A model generated the notes under the pieces. The model was not told where the DNA came from. It searched no databases and saw only the letters and a list, made by a program, of their open reading frames with translations. Below are positions 16,107 to 23,312 of a DNA stretch of 34,275 nt, piece by piece (position 1 is the first letter of the stretch; each line of letters starts with the position of its first letter). Source of the DNA: Acidobacteriota bacterium (GTDB taxonomy: Bacteria; Acidobacteriota; Vicinamibacteria; Vicinamibacterales; CAVVIG01); assembly GCA_028876655.1 (NCBI GenBank), contig JAGWRA010000065.1, positions 1-34,275 on the forward strand. Direction: 5' to 3'. Position numbers and translations under genes: made by a program.

Positions 16107-16141
16107 CCGCCGGCCGTGCCCGTCGCGTCGAGCGCCGGCGG
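16107..16141 (+). other. Stem-loop between acpP and fabF
   Basis: CCGCCGGC (16107-16114) and GCCGGCGG (16134-16141) are perfect complements separated by 19 bases, in the 87-base gap between acpP and fabF. There is no T tract. It could stabilise the acpP mRNA end or reduce read-through into fabF, but GC-rich DNA yields such stems often. Confidence 0.4.
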
Positions 16142-16180
16142 CCGGCGTCGCGCACCACGGGCAGGGCCCTTACGGGAGGC

Positions 16181-17425
16181 ATGTTGAGCAGACGGGTGGT
16201 CGTCACGGGCATCGGGCTGGTGTCCTCCCTCGGTGTCGGCACCGAGGCCAACTGGCAGGCACTGTGCGCCGGTCGAAGCGGGATCGGCCGGATTACCCGC
16301 TTCGACGCGAGCCAGTACGCCTGTCAGATCGCCGGCGAGGTCCAGGGGTTCGATCCGCTGCAGTTCCTGGAGAAGAAGGACGTCAAGAAGATGGACGTCT
16401 TCATCCAGTACGCCATCGCCGCCTCCCAGTTCGCGATGGACGACGCCGGACTGACGATCACGCCGGAGACGAGCACCCGCGTGGGGGTCTTCATCGCCTC
16501 GGGCATCGGCGGGTTCACCACGATCGAACGCGAGCACAAGGCGCTGCTCGAGGGCGGGCCGCGCCGCATCTCCCCGTTCTTCATCCCCTCGGCCATCATC
16601 AACCTGGCCTCCGGGCAGGTCTCGATCCGGTTCGGCGCCAAGGGCCCGAACTCCGCCACCTGCACCGCGTGCGCCGCCTCGGCGCACGCCCTCGGCGAGG
16701 CCTACGAGATCATCCGCCGCGGCGACGCCGACGCGATGATCGCCGGCGGATCGGAAGCCGCCATCACGCCGATGGGGGTCGGCGGGTTCGCCGCCATGCG
16801 GGCCCTGTCGACGCGCAACGACGATCCGCAGCGGGCCAGCCGGCCCTTCGACGTGGATCGCGACGGGTTCATCGTCGGCGAGGGCTCGGGCGTGCTCGTG
16901 CTCGAGGAACTCGACCAGGCGGTCCGGCGTGGCGCCCGCATCTATGCCGAACTGGTCGGCTACGGCATGTCGGCCGATGCGTTCCACGTCACCGCCCCTC
17001 CGGACGATGGCGACGGGGCGCTGCGCGCCATGCGCCGCGCCCTCGAGACCGCGCAAACCGGGCCGACCGCCGTCCAGTACGTCAATGCCCACGGCACCTC
17101 GACGCCGGCCGGCGACCGGATCGAGACGATCGCCCTCCGGCGCTGCTTCGGCGACCACGCCTACCGCCTCGCCGTCTCGTCGACCAAGTCGATGACCGGG
17201 CACCTGCTCGGCGCGGCCGGCGGGCTGGAGGCCGGGATCACGGCGCTGGCCGTCTACCACCAGACGGTCCCCCCGACCATCAACCTCGAGCAGCCCGACC
17301 CGGAGTGCGACCTCGACTACGTCCCGGGCCACTCGCGGGCGCTGGCGATCGACTACGCGCTGTCGAACTCGTTCGGCTTCGGCGGGACCAACGCGGCCCT
17401 CCTGTTCCGCCGGTATCAGGGTTAG
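16181..17425 (+). CDS. fabF: 3-oxoacyl-[acyl-carrier-protein] synthase II
   Basis: FabF condenses malonyl-ACP with acyl-ACP during chain elongation. The 414-residue protein has the N-terminal RRVVVTGIGLVSSLG, the nucleophile Cys164 (TACAAS), His304 in NAHGTSTPAGD, Lys336 in SSTKSMTGH and His341, and the C-terminal SNSFGFGGTNA. The usual TSTPLGD reads TSTPAGD. GGGAGG ends one base before the ATG at 16181 and four before an in-frame TTG at 16184, so the exact start is uncertain. No rnc follows. Confidence 0.95.
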   Translation: MLSRRVVVTGIGLVSSLGVGTEANWQALCAGRSGIGRITRFDASQYACQIAGEVQGFDPLQFLEKKDVKKMDVFIQYAIAASQFAMDDAGLTITPETSTRVGVFIASGIGGFTTIEREHKALLEGGPRRISPFFIPSAIINLASGQVSIRFGAKGPNSATCTACAASAHALGEAYEIIRRGDADAMIAGGSEAAITPMGVGGFAAMRALSTRNDDPQRASRPFDVDRDGFIVGEGSGVLVLEELDQAVRRGARIYAELVGYGMSADAFHVTAPPDDGDGALRAMRRALETAQTGPTAVQYVNAHGTSTPAGDRIETIALRRCFGDHAYRLAVSSTKSMTGHLLGAAGGLEAGITALAVYHQTVPPTINLEQPDPECDLDYVPGHSRALAIDYALSNSFGFGGTNAALLFRRYQG

Positions 17426-17634
17426 TCGAGCGAGTCGGTGGGCCGGGCCCGGGTGACGGCCAGGCCCGTCTCGTGACACAATAAGCCGTTTGCCGATCCG
17501 GCCGGGCCTCGCCCGGTTCCGCGTATGCGGAGGCCGCGCGTCCGTCCGCCCGCCGGGCGCACCAGGGCTCCATACCTGCCAGTCCAAGCGGCAACGTCGC
17601 GCCTCGCACGATCCGGAGCGTGAGCGACGGCCGT

Positions 17635-17670
17635 GCATGGGGGTGGGGCCCCATGCGAACTGAAGGATGA
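17635..17670 (+). promoter_or_regulatory. Leader hairpin element upstream of etfB
   Basis: The arms GCATGGGG (17635-17642) and CCCCATGC (17649-17656) form a perfect 8-bp stem around the loop GTGGGG, followed by ACTGAAGGATGA (17659-17670). The AAGGA can serve as ribosome-binding site for etfB. The ATG inside this segment (17667) opens a four-codon frame, ATG-ACC-ACA-CGA, whose TGA overlaps the etfB ATG (ATGA junction). Further small stems lie upstream in the 252-base gap, including CCGGGC/GCCCGG. A CACAAT at 17477-17482 is a weak promoter candidate. Confidence 0.55.
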
Positions 17671-17677
17671 CCACACG

Positions 17678-18439
17678 ATGAAAATCGCCGTCTGTATCAA
17701 ACAGGTGCCCACTCGCGAGTGGCAGCCCCGCCTGAACGACACCAAGACCTGGATCCGCGATCAGGATGCCAGTTACGAGATGAACGAGCCTGACGCCTAC
17801 GCCCTGGAAGAGGGGCTGCGGCTGAAGGAGAAGCACGGCGGCGAGGTCGTCGTCTGCAGCGCCGGGCCGGCGCGCGCCGCACAGGTGCTGCGCGAGGCCC
17901 TGGCCCGCGGGGCCGATCGCGCCATTCACGTCGAGGACGAGCAGATCGGCGCGGCCGACGCCTTTGTGGTCACCGAGGCCCTGGCGGCCGCGATGCGCGA
18001 GGAGCAGTTCGACCTGGTGCTCACCGGGCTGCAGTCCGACGATCAGGGCTTCGCGCAGACCGGCGTCATCCTGGCCGAGCGCCTGGGGATGCCGCACGCG
18101 ACCATCATCATGGAAGTGCAGGCCGCCGACGGCCGCCTGCGCGTGAAGCGCGAGCTCGAGGGCGGCTGGTTCCAGTGGATTGCCATGTCCCTGCCGGCCG
18201 TGCTGACCATCCAGAGCGGCATCAATCAGCTGCGCTACGCGACGCTGAAGGGGATCATGGCCGCCAAGAAGAAGGAGATCCGCAAGGTGGCGGCCCCCGC
18301 CGGGCTTTCGGCGCGGCAGCGGATCCTGAAACTGGACTTCCCCGAGAAGGGGAAGAAGACGCAGATGATTGCCGGCGGCCCCGAAGAAGCGGCGCGCGAG
18401 CTGGTGCGGCGTCTGCGGGAGGAGGCGCGCGCGCTATGA
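17678..18439 (+). CDS. etfB: Electron transfer flavoprotein, beta subunit
   Basis: EtfB pairs with EtfA to accept electrons from acyl-CoA and related dehydrogenases and pass them to ETF-quinone oxidoreductase. The 253-residue protein starts MKIAVCIKQVPTREW. It has NEPDAYALEEGLRLKEKHGGEVVV, the nucleotide-binding LVLTGLQSDDQGFAQTGVILAE (quoted here in two parts, LVLTGLQSDDQ and GFAQTG), PHAT and a RELEGGW segment. The start is ATG 17678, preceded by AAGGA at 17663-17667. Its stop overlaps the etfA start (ATGA). Confidence 0.92.
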   Translation: MKIAVCIKQVPTREWQPRLNDTKTWIRDQDASYEMNEPDAYALEEGLRLKEKHGGEVVVCSAGPARAAQVLREALARGADRAIHVEDEQIGAADAFVVTEALAAAMREEQFDLVLTGLQSDDQGFAQTGVILAERLGMPHATIIMEVQAADGRLRVKRELEGGWFQWIAMSLPAVLTIQSGINQLRYATLKGIMAAKKKEIRKVAAPAGLSARQRILKLDFPEKGKKTQMIAGGPEEAARELVRRLREEARAL

Positions 18440-19401
18440 TTCTCGTCATTGCCGAACAGAAGAACGGCACGCTGAACCGGGCGAGCTGGGAGACGATCGC
18501 GATCGCGCAGCAGATGGCCGGGGGGCAGCCGGTGAAGGTGGCCATCCCGGGCGGCGCGGTCGGTCCGGTGGCGCAGGAGCTGGCGGCGGCGAAGGTCGCC
18601 GAGGTCGTCAGGATCGAGCACGAGGCGCTCGAGCCCTACACGCCCGACGGCTTCACGCTGGCGCTGAGCGCCGTCATCGGGCAACTGGCGCCGCAGTACG
18701 TGCTGCTGCCGCACACCTACCAGACGCGCGACTTCGTCCCGAAGCTCGCCGCCCGGATGGGGCGCGCGCTCGTCACCGACTGCACGGCGTTCCGTCCCGA
18801 GGGGGGCGCGCTGGCCTTCGCCCGGCCGATGTTCCAGGGGAAGCTGGTGGCGCAGGTGGTTCCCGAGGGCGACGCGCCGCACTTCGTCACCTTCCAGATC
18901 GGCGCGGCGCGGGCCGACGCGGTGGTGAAGGGCGACGCGCCGGCGGCCGTGACGACGGTCCCGGTGACGGTCGCTCGGGCGGCCATCCGCCAGCAGCCGG
19001 AGGCGCCGTTCCAGGAGGCGAAGCAGGCGGTCGACCTGTCGCAGGCCGAGCGGATCGTCGCCGTCGGCCGCGGGATCAAGAGCCAGGAGAACCTCGAGCT
19101 GGCGCGGAAGGTCGCTGCGGCGTTCGGCGCCGAGCTGGCCGCCTCGCGGCCCATCTGCGACGCCGGCTGGCTGCCGATGGAGCGGCAGATCGGCAGCTCG
19201 GGGCAGACCGTGGCGCCGAAGCTGTACGTGGCGCTCGGGATCTCGGGGGCGATCCAGCACCTGGTCGGCATGAAGGGGTCGCGCACCATCGTGGCGATCA
19301 ACAAGGACGCCGAGGCGCCGATCTTCGAGGTGGCCGACTATGGCATCGCCGGCGACCTCTTCGAGATCGCCCCGGCGCTGATTGCCGAACTGGGCAAGTA
19401 G
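18436..19401 (+). CDS. etfA: Electron transfer flavoprotein, alpha subunit
   Basis: EtfA binds the redox-active FAD of the heterodimer. The 321-residue protein starts MILVIAEQKNGTLNRASWE. The C-terminal FAD domain shows AVGRGIKSQENLELA, LAASRPICDAGWLP, IGSSGQTVAPKLYVALGISG and AIQHLVGMKGS, with INKDAEAPIFEVADYGI near the end. In the conserved SRP.VD.GW motif the valine position is Cys-Asp here. The ATG at 18436 overlaps the etfB stop. Confidence 0.93.
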   Translation: MILVIAEQKNGTLNRASWETIAIAQQMAGGQPVKVAIPGGAVGPVAQELAAAKVAEVVRIEHEALEPYTPDGFTLALSAVIGQLAPQYVLLPHTYQTRDFVPKLAARMGRALVTDCTAFRPEGGALAFARPMFQGKLVAQVVPEGDAPHFVTFQIGAARADAVVKGDAPAAVTTVPVTVARAAIRQQPEAPFQEAKQAVDLSQAERIVAVGRGIKSQENLELARKVAAAFGAELAASRPICDAGWLPMERQIGSSGQTVAPKLYVALGISGAIQHLVGMKGSRTIVAINKDAEAPIFEVADYGIAGDLFEIAPALIAELGK

Positions 19402-19402
19402 A

Positions 19403-19420
19403 CCCGTCCCGCGCGACGGG
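19403..19420 (+). terminator. Short stem-loop after etfA
   Basis: CCCGTC (19403-19408) and GACGGG (19415-19420) can pair around CCGCGC two bases after the etfA stop. There is no T run, so at best it is a weak terminator or mRNA end structure. Confidence 0.3.
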
Positions 19421-19507
19421 CAACCGGGTATTGTGAGAAACGCCAGCGCCTGCGGCCACGCCGAGCCGAGGAGCTGGCAATCCGAGGCGAGGCGTCGGCG
19501 TCAGCTC

Positions 19508-19543
19508 GCGCCGGGGGTGGGCCCCGGCGCCACTGAAGGATGA
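19508..19543 (+). promoter_or_regulatory. Leader hairpin element upstream of ETF-quinone oxidoreductase
   Basis: The arms GCGCCGGGG (19508-19516) and CCCCGGCGC (19522-19530) form a perfect 9-bp stem around the loop GTGGG. It is followed by CACTGAAGGATGA, with the start ATG at 19540, nine bases after the stem. It matches the elements before plsX and etfB in loop, spacing and the ACTGAAGGATGA tail, while the arm sequences differ and stay complementary. An upstream TATTGT (19429-19434) could be a -10 box. Confidence 0.55.
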
Positions 19544-21213
19544 TGACAAGCACTGTCGAACGCGAAACCCTGGATGTCGACGTCCTGATCGTCGGCGGCG
19601 GCCCGGCGGGTCTCTCGGCGGCGCTGAAGCTCTCGCAGCTGCAGAAGCGGACCGGCGGCGAGCCGCTGTCGATCGCCGTCCTGGAGAAGGCGCGCGAGAC
19701 CGGCGCCCACATGATGTCGGGCGCCGTGCTCGACGTGAGCGCCCTCAAGGAACTCGTGCCGGACTTCCTGGACCGGCAGGCCCCGCTCGCCAGCGAGGTC
19801 CACGAGGACCACATCTACTTCCTCACGCCCGGCGGCAAGCTCCGCTTCCCGATCACGCCGGCGCCGTTCCGGAACCACGGCAACTACATCATCTCGCTCA
19901 ACCGCTTCGTGAAGTGGCTCTCGGAGCAGGTCGAGGCCGAGGGGATCGACATCTTCTCGGGCTTCGCCGGCCGCGAGGTGCTGTACGACGGCGATCGGGT
20001 GATCGGCGTCCGGACCGGCGACCGCGGCATCGACAAGCACGGGCAGCCGCGCGACAACTTCGAACCGGGCGTCGACATCCACGCGAAGGTCACCATCTTC
20101 GCCGACGGCGTGCGGGGCAACCTCACCAAGGAGCTGCAGCGCCGCTTCCAGCTCGGCGCCGGCCGCGAGCCGCAGAGCTTCGCCATCGGCATCAAGGAGC
20201 TGTGGGAGGTGCCGGCCGGGCGGATCAGGCCGGGCACCGTCATCCACACGATGGGCTACCCGCTGAACACCGAGGAGTTCGGCGGCGGCTTCGTCTACGC
20301 GATGCCCGACAACCGCGTGTTCGTCGGCTTCGTCAGCGGGCTCGACTACGTCGACCCGATGTTCGACCCGCACGTCGCCTTCCAGCGCTTCAAGCTGCAC
20401 CCGCTGGTCCGCGGGATCATCGAGGGCGGCCAGATGATCCGCTACGGCGCCAAGGCGCTCCCCGAAGGGGGCTGGAACACGATCCCCCGTCCCTACCTCG
20501 ACGGCGCCCTCATCGTCGGCGACGCCGCCGGCTTCATGAACTCCATGCGGCTGAAGGGGATCCACCTGGCGATGCGCAGCGGGATGCTCGCCGCCGACGC
20601 CGCCTTCGAGGCCGTGAATGCCGGCGACGCCTCGGCCGCCCGGCTGAAGCGCTACGAGACGCTGATCAACGCCAGCCCGATCCGCAAGGAGCTCTACCCG
20701 GTGCGCAACGTGCACCAGGCCTTCGGCCACGGCTTCGTGGCCGGGTTCCTCTACGCCGGCATCGCCATGGTGACCAACGGCTGGTGGTTCGACCGGATGA
20801 CGGGACATGCGGGGCAGGACCGGATCCAGACGATCGCCCGGTACTACACGCGGCGGGGCCGGCAGGTGCCCGAGGGGGCGACCCAGGCCGTGAAGCCCGA
20901 CCGGCAGGTGACGTTCGACAAGCTGACGAACGTCCACTATTCCGGGACGCGCCACGACGAGGATCAGCCGGTGCACCTGCTGGTGCACACCGAGGTCTGC
21001 GAGTCGATCTGCGGGCCGGAGTACAACTATCCGTGCCAGCGCTTCTGCCCGGCGAACGTGTACGAGATCGTCACCGAGGCGGTGGGCAACCGGCTGCAGA
21101 TCAACGCCTCGAACTGCGTTCACTGCAAGACCTGCGACATCATGGATCCGTACCAGGTGATCACGTGGGTGCCGCCCGAGGGCGGCGGCGGTCCCCAGTA
21201 CGACGGCATGTGA
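19540..21213 (+). CDS. etfD: Electron transfer flavoprotein-quinone oxidoreductase
   Basis: This membrane-associated flavo-iron-sulfur protein takes electrons from reduced ETF and gives them to the quinone pool, here presumably menaquinone. The 557-residue protein has the FAD motif VDVLIVGGGPAGLSAA (about 13-28), HMMSGAVLD, IVGDAAGFMN, and a C-terminal ferredoxin-like domain. Its cluster ligands match Cys503 (FCPANVYE) and Cys526, Cys529, Cys532 (NCVHCKTCD), ending WVPPEGGGGPQYDG. Two adjacent ATGs (19540 and 19543) are possible starts; the second sits better behind GAAGG. The stop overlaps the GTG of the next gene. Confidence 0.94.
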   Translation: MMTSTVERETLDVDVLIVGGGPAGLSAALKLSQLQKRTGGEPLSIAVLEKARETGAHMMSGAVLDVSALKELVPDFLDRQAPLASEVHEDHIYFLTPGGKLRFPITPAPFRNHGNYIISLNRFVKWLSEQVEAEGIDIFSGFAGREVLYDGDRVIGVRTGDRGIDKHGQPRDNFEPGVDIHAKVTIFADGVRGNLTKELQRRFQLGAGREPQSFAIGIKELWEVPAGRIRPGTVIHTMGYPLNTEEFGGGFVYAMPDNRVFVGFVSGLDYVDPMFDPHVAFQRFKLHPLVRGIIEGGQMIRYGAKALPEGGWNTIPRPYLDGALIVGDAAGFMNSMRLKGIHLAMRSGMLAADAAFEAVNAGDASAARLKRYETLINASPIRKELYPVRNVHQAFGHGFVAGFLYAGIAMVTNGWWFDRMTGHAGQDRIQTIARYYTRRGRQVPEGATQAVKPDRQVTFDKLTNVHYSGTRHDEDQPVHLLVHTEVCESICGPEYNYPCQRFCPANVYEIVTEAVGNRLQINASNCVHCKTCDIMDPYQVITWVPPEGGGGPQYDGM

Positions 21214-21917
21214 CGACCAGGCCCGACTGGCGCGCGTCGCGGGCGAAACGCGTCGAGGCGGCGCTCATCGCCCGTCTCGGCTACCGGGCGATCGCGCTGC
21301 TGGGGGCCACGCTCCGCTGGCGGGTCGAGGGGCTGGCGCACCTCGAGACCATCCGGGCGAGCGGCCGCCAGCCGGTGATGGCCTTCTGGCACGGCCGGAT
21401 CCTGCCCGCCACCTACTACTTCCGCCGCCGCGGCATCGTCGTCATCACCAGCGAGAACTTCGACGGCGAGTGGATTGCCGGCATCATCGAACGGTTCGGC
21501 TACGGCACCGCGCGGGGATCGACGTCGCGCGGCGGCGCCCGCGCGCTGCTCGAACTGAAGCGGGCGATGGCCGAGGGGCGGGCGGCCGGCTTCACGGTGG
21601 ACGGGCCCCGCGGCCCGGCCCGATCCGTCCAACCCGGCGCGGTCTGGCTGGCGAAGGCCACCGGCAGTCCCGTGCTGCCGTTCCACTGCGAGGCGGAGGC
21701 CTTCTGGAGCGCCCGCAGCTGGGACCGGACGCAGGTGCCCAAACCGTTCACCACCGTGGCCCTCGCCATCGGCGACCCGATCGAGGTCCCGCCGGACGCC
21801 GACGAGGCGGGCGTCGAGCAGAAGCGGGTCGAGCTCGGACGGGCCCTCGAGGCCTGCCGGGCGAGGGCGCTGGAGATGGTGGGGAGAAGGGCGCCGGCAA
21901 TGAGCAATGAGCAATGA
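21210..21917 (+). CDS. DUF374 lysophospholipid acyltransferase-like protein
   Basis: The 235-residue protein resembles the DUF374 (COG2121) branch of acyltransferases related to lipid A and phospholipid acylation. It has PVMAFWHGRILPATYYFRRR (the His-containing catalytic region is FWHGR), TSENFDGEWIAGIIERFGYG, RGSTSRGGARAL and FTVDGPRGPARSVQPG, a hallmark of the group. The start is GTG 21210 in a GTGA overlap with the ETF-quinone oxidoreductase gene. The last residues (AMSNEQ) come from a GCAATGA heptamer repeat that covers the stop codon. The acyl acceptor is unknown. Confidence 0.82.
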   Translation: MTTRPDWRASRAKRVEAALIARLGYRAIALLGATLRWRVEGLAHLETIRASGRQPVMAFWHGRILPATYYFRRRGIVVITSENFDGEWIAGIIERFGYGTARGSTSRGGARALLELKRAMAEGRAAGFTVDGPRGPARSVQPGAVWLAKATGSPVLPFHCEAEAFWSARSWDRTQVPKPFTTVALAIGDPIEVPPDADEAGVEQKRVELGRALEACRARALEMVGRRAPAMSNEQ

Positions 21918-21989
21918 GCGATGGGTGTTGAACGGCCGCCCCGGGATCGGACTGGCTACAATCCCCATTGCCCATTGCCCATTGCTTTT
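21897..21989 (+). terminator. Inverted heptamer repeats with T tract, likely terminator
   Basis: Three GCAATGA units (21897-21917) and a GCGATGG are followed about 40 bases later by three CCCATTG units (21964-21984) and CTTTT. The two sets can pair through most positions to form a long stem ending in a T run, which fits an intrinsic terminator for the etf unit. The design repeats the GGGATTC/CCCAATC arrangement at 112-194. The remaining gap to 22020 shows nothing further that I can support. Confidence 0.55.
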
Positions 21990-22020
21990 CACCGTCGTGA
22001 TAGATTGATCTGATTCACCC

Positions 22021-23310
22021 ATGTCCTCCCGCCTGACGCTCATCGACGAGACCATCGCCCGTCATCCCTCCCTGCCGCGCGAGGCCATTGTCAAGGAAGA
22101 CATCCTGCGCACCGGCATCGCCTTCAGCCCCGAGGCGCTGGCGCTGGCGGCCGACGCGAAGGCCAAGGCCTATTTCATCTTCTCGTTCGACTACGTGCCG
22201 CTGGCCGACATGCCGCAGGGCGAGCATTGGAAGGCGCCCGAAGAGGTGTGGCTCGAGGGCGGGCCGTGGGGCTTCCGGCCGACGATCATCTCGGTCCGGC
22301 TGAACCCGCAGTCCCCCTACCGCGTGGAGGTGGACGAGGGGAAGCCCGTGCTGCGGGTCGAGGGGACGACGCTGACCGGGGTCGGCCTGCCGCCGGTCCC
22401 CGAGTACTACACGCGGAAGCTCTCCAACGGCAAGCGCGTGATCGAGATCGCCCCGACGATCGAATGGGGCTATCTCGTCTACCTCACGGTCTTCCGCATC
22501 TGCCAGTACTTCGGCAAGGCGGAGGAGTGCCAGTTCTGCGACATCAACAACAATTACCGGCAGCAGATCGAGGCGGGCCGGCCGTACACGGCGGTGAAGT
22601 CCATCGACGAGATCCTGGAGGCGCTCCAGATCATCGCCGACACCGACACGGTGAGCCACGCCTACACGATCACCGGCGGCAGCGTGACGACGCGGCTGAA
22701 GGGGCTGTCGGAGGTCGACTTCTACGCGCAGTACGCCGAGGCGATCGAGCGGAAGTTCCCGGGGCGCTGGATCAGCAAGATGGTCACCCAGGCCCTGCCG
22801 AAGGACGAGGCCCGCAAGTTCAAGGACGCCGGGGTCCAGATCTATCACCCCAACTTCGAGGTGTGGGACGAGCGGCTCTTCTCGATCATCTGTCCGGGCA
22901 AGGAGCGCTACGTCGGCCGGCAGGAGTGGCACCGGCGGATCCTCGACGCCGCCGACCTCTTCGGGCCGTCGCACGTGATTCCCAACATGGTCGGCGGCAT
23001 CGAGATGTCCAGGCCCCACGGGTTCACCGACGTCGAGGAGGCGATCCGGTCGACGGGCGAGGGGCTCGACTTCTTCATGTCCCACGGGGTCTGCCCGCGC
23101 TTCACCACCTGGTGCGCGGAGCCGCTCACCACGCTCGGCCGGACCACCCCGGGCGGCGCCCCGCTCGAGTACCACGCCCGGCTCCTCGAGACCTGGCGTG
23201 ACACGCACGCCAGGTACCAGCTGCCCGTCCCGCCCGGCTACGGCGATCCGGGCAGCGGCCGCGCCGTCTTCTCGGTCAGCGCGTTCATGGACGTGATCGC
23301 GCCGAACTAG
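22021..23310 (+). CDS. Radical SAM protein with CX8CX2C motif, function unknown
   Basis: The 429-residue protein has an N-terminal region of about 150 residues with no recognised domain (FSFDYVPLADMPQG, LEGGPWGFRP). A barrel follows whose only plausible cluster motif is CQYFGKAEECQFCD: Cys161, Cys170 and Cys173, that is CX8CX2C instead of the usual CX3CX2C. TITGGSVTT (about 219-227) fits the SAM-contacting GGE-type strand. Later parts (YHPNFEVWDERLF, NMVGGIEMSRPHGF, MSHGVCPRFTTWC) look like substrate-side strands. It lies two bases before a saccharopine-dehydrogenase-like gene, so the two probably share a pathway. No function is assigned. Confidence 0.75.
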   Translation: MSSRLTLIDETIARHPSLPREAIVKEDILRTGIAFSPEALALAADAKAKAYFIFSFDYVPLADMPQGEHWKAPEEVWLEGGPWGFRPTIISVRLNPQSPYRVEVDEGKPVLRVEGTTLTGVGLPPVPEYYTRKLSNGKRVIEIAPTIEWGYLVYLTVFRICQYFGKAEECQFCDINNNYRQQIEAGRPYTAVKSIDEILEALQIIADTDTVSHAYTITGGSVTTRLKGLSEVDFYAQYAEAIERKFPGRWISKMVTQALPKDEARKFKDAGVQIYHPNFEVWDERLFSIICPGKERYVGRQEWHRRILDAADLFGPSHVIPNMVGGIEMSRPHGFTDVEEAIRSTGEGLDFFMSHGVCPRFTTWCAEPLTTLGRTTPGGAPLEYHARLLETWRDTHARYQLPVPPGYGDPGSGRAVFSVSAFMDVIAPN

Positions 23311-23312
23311 GC

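Noticed and set aside
16264-17484. Out-of-phase frame over fabF as a sign of frameshift
   Set aside because: fabF is intact from start to stop with all catalytic residues; the other frame is a shadow.
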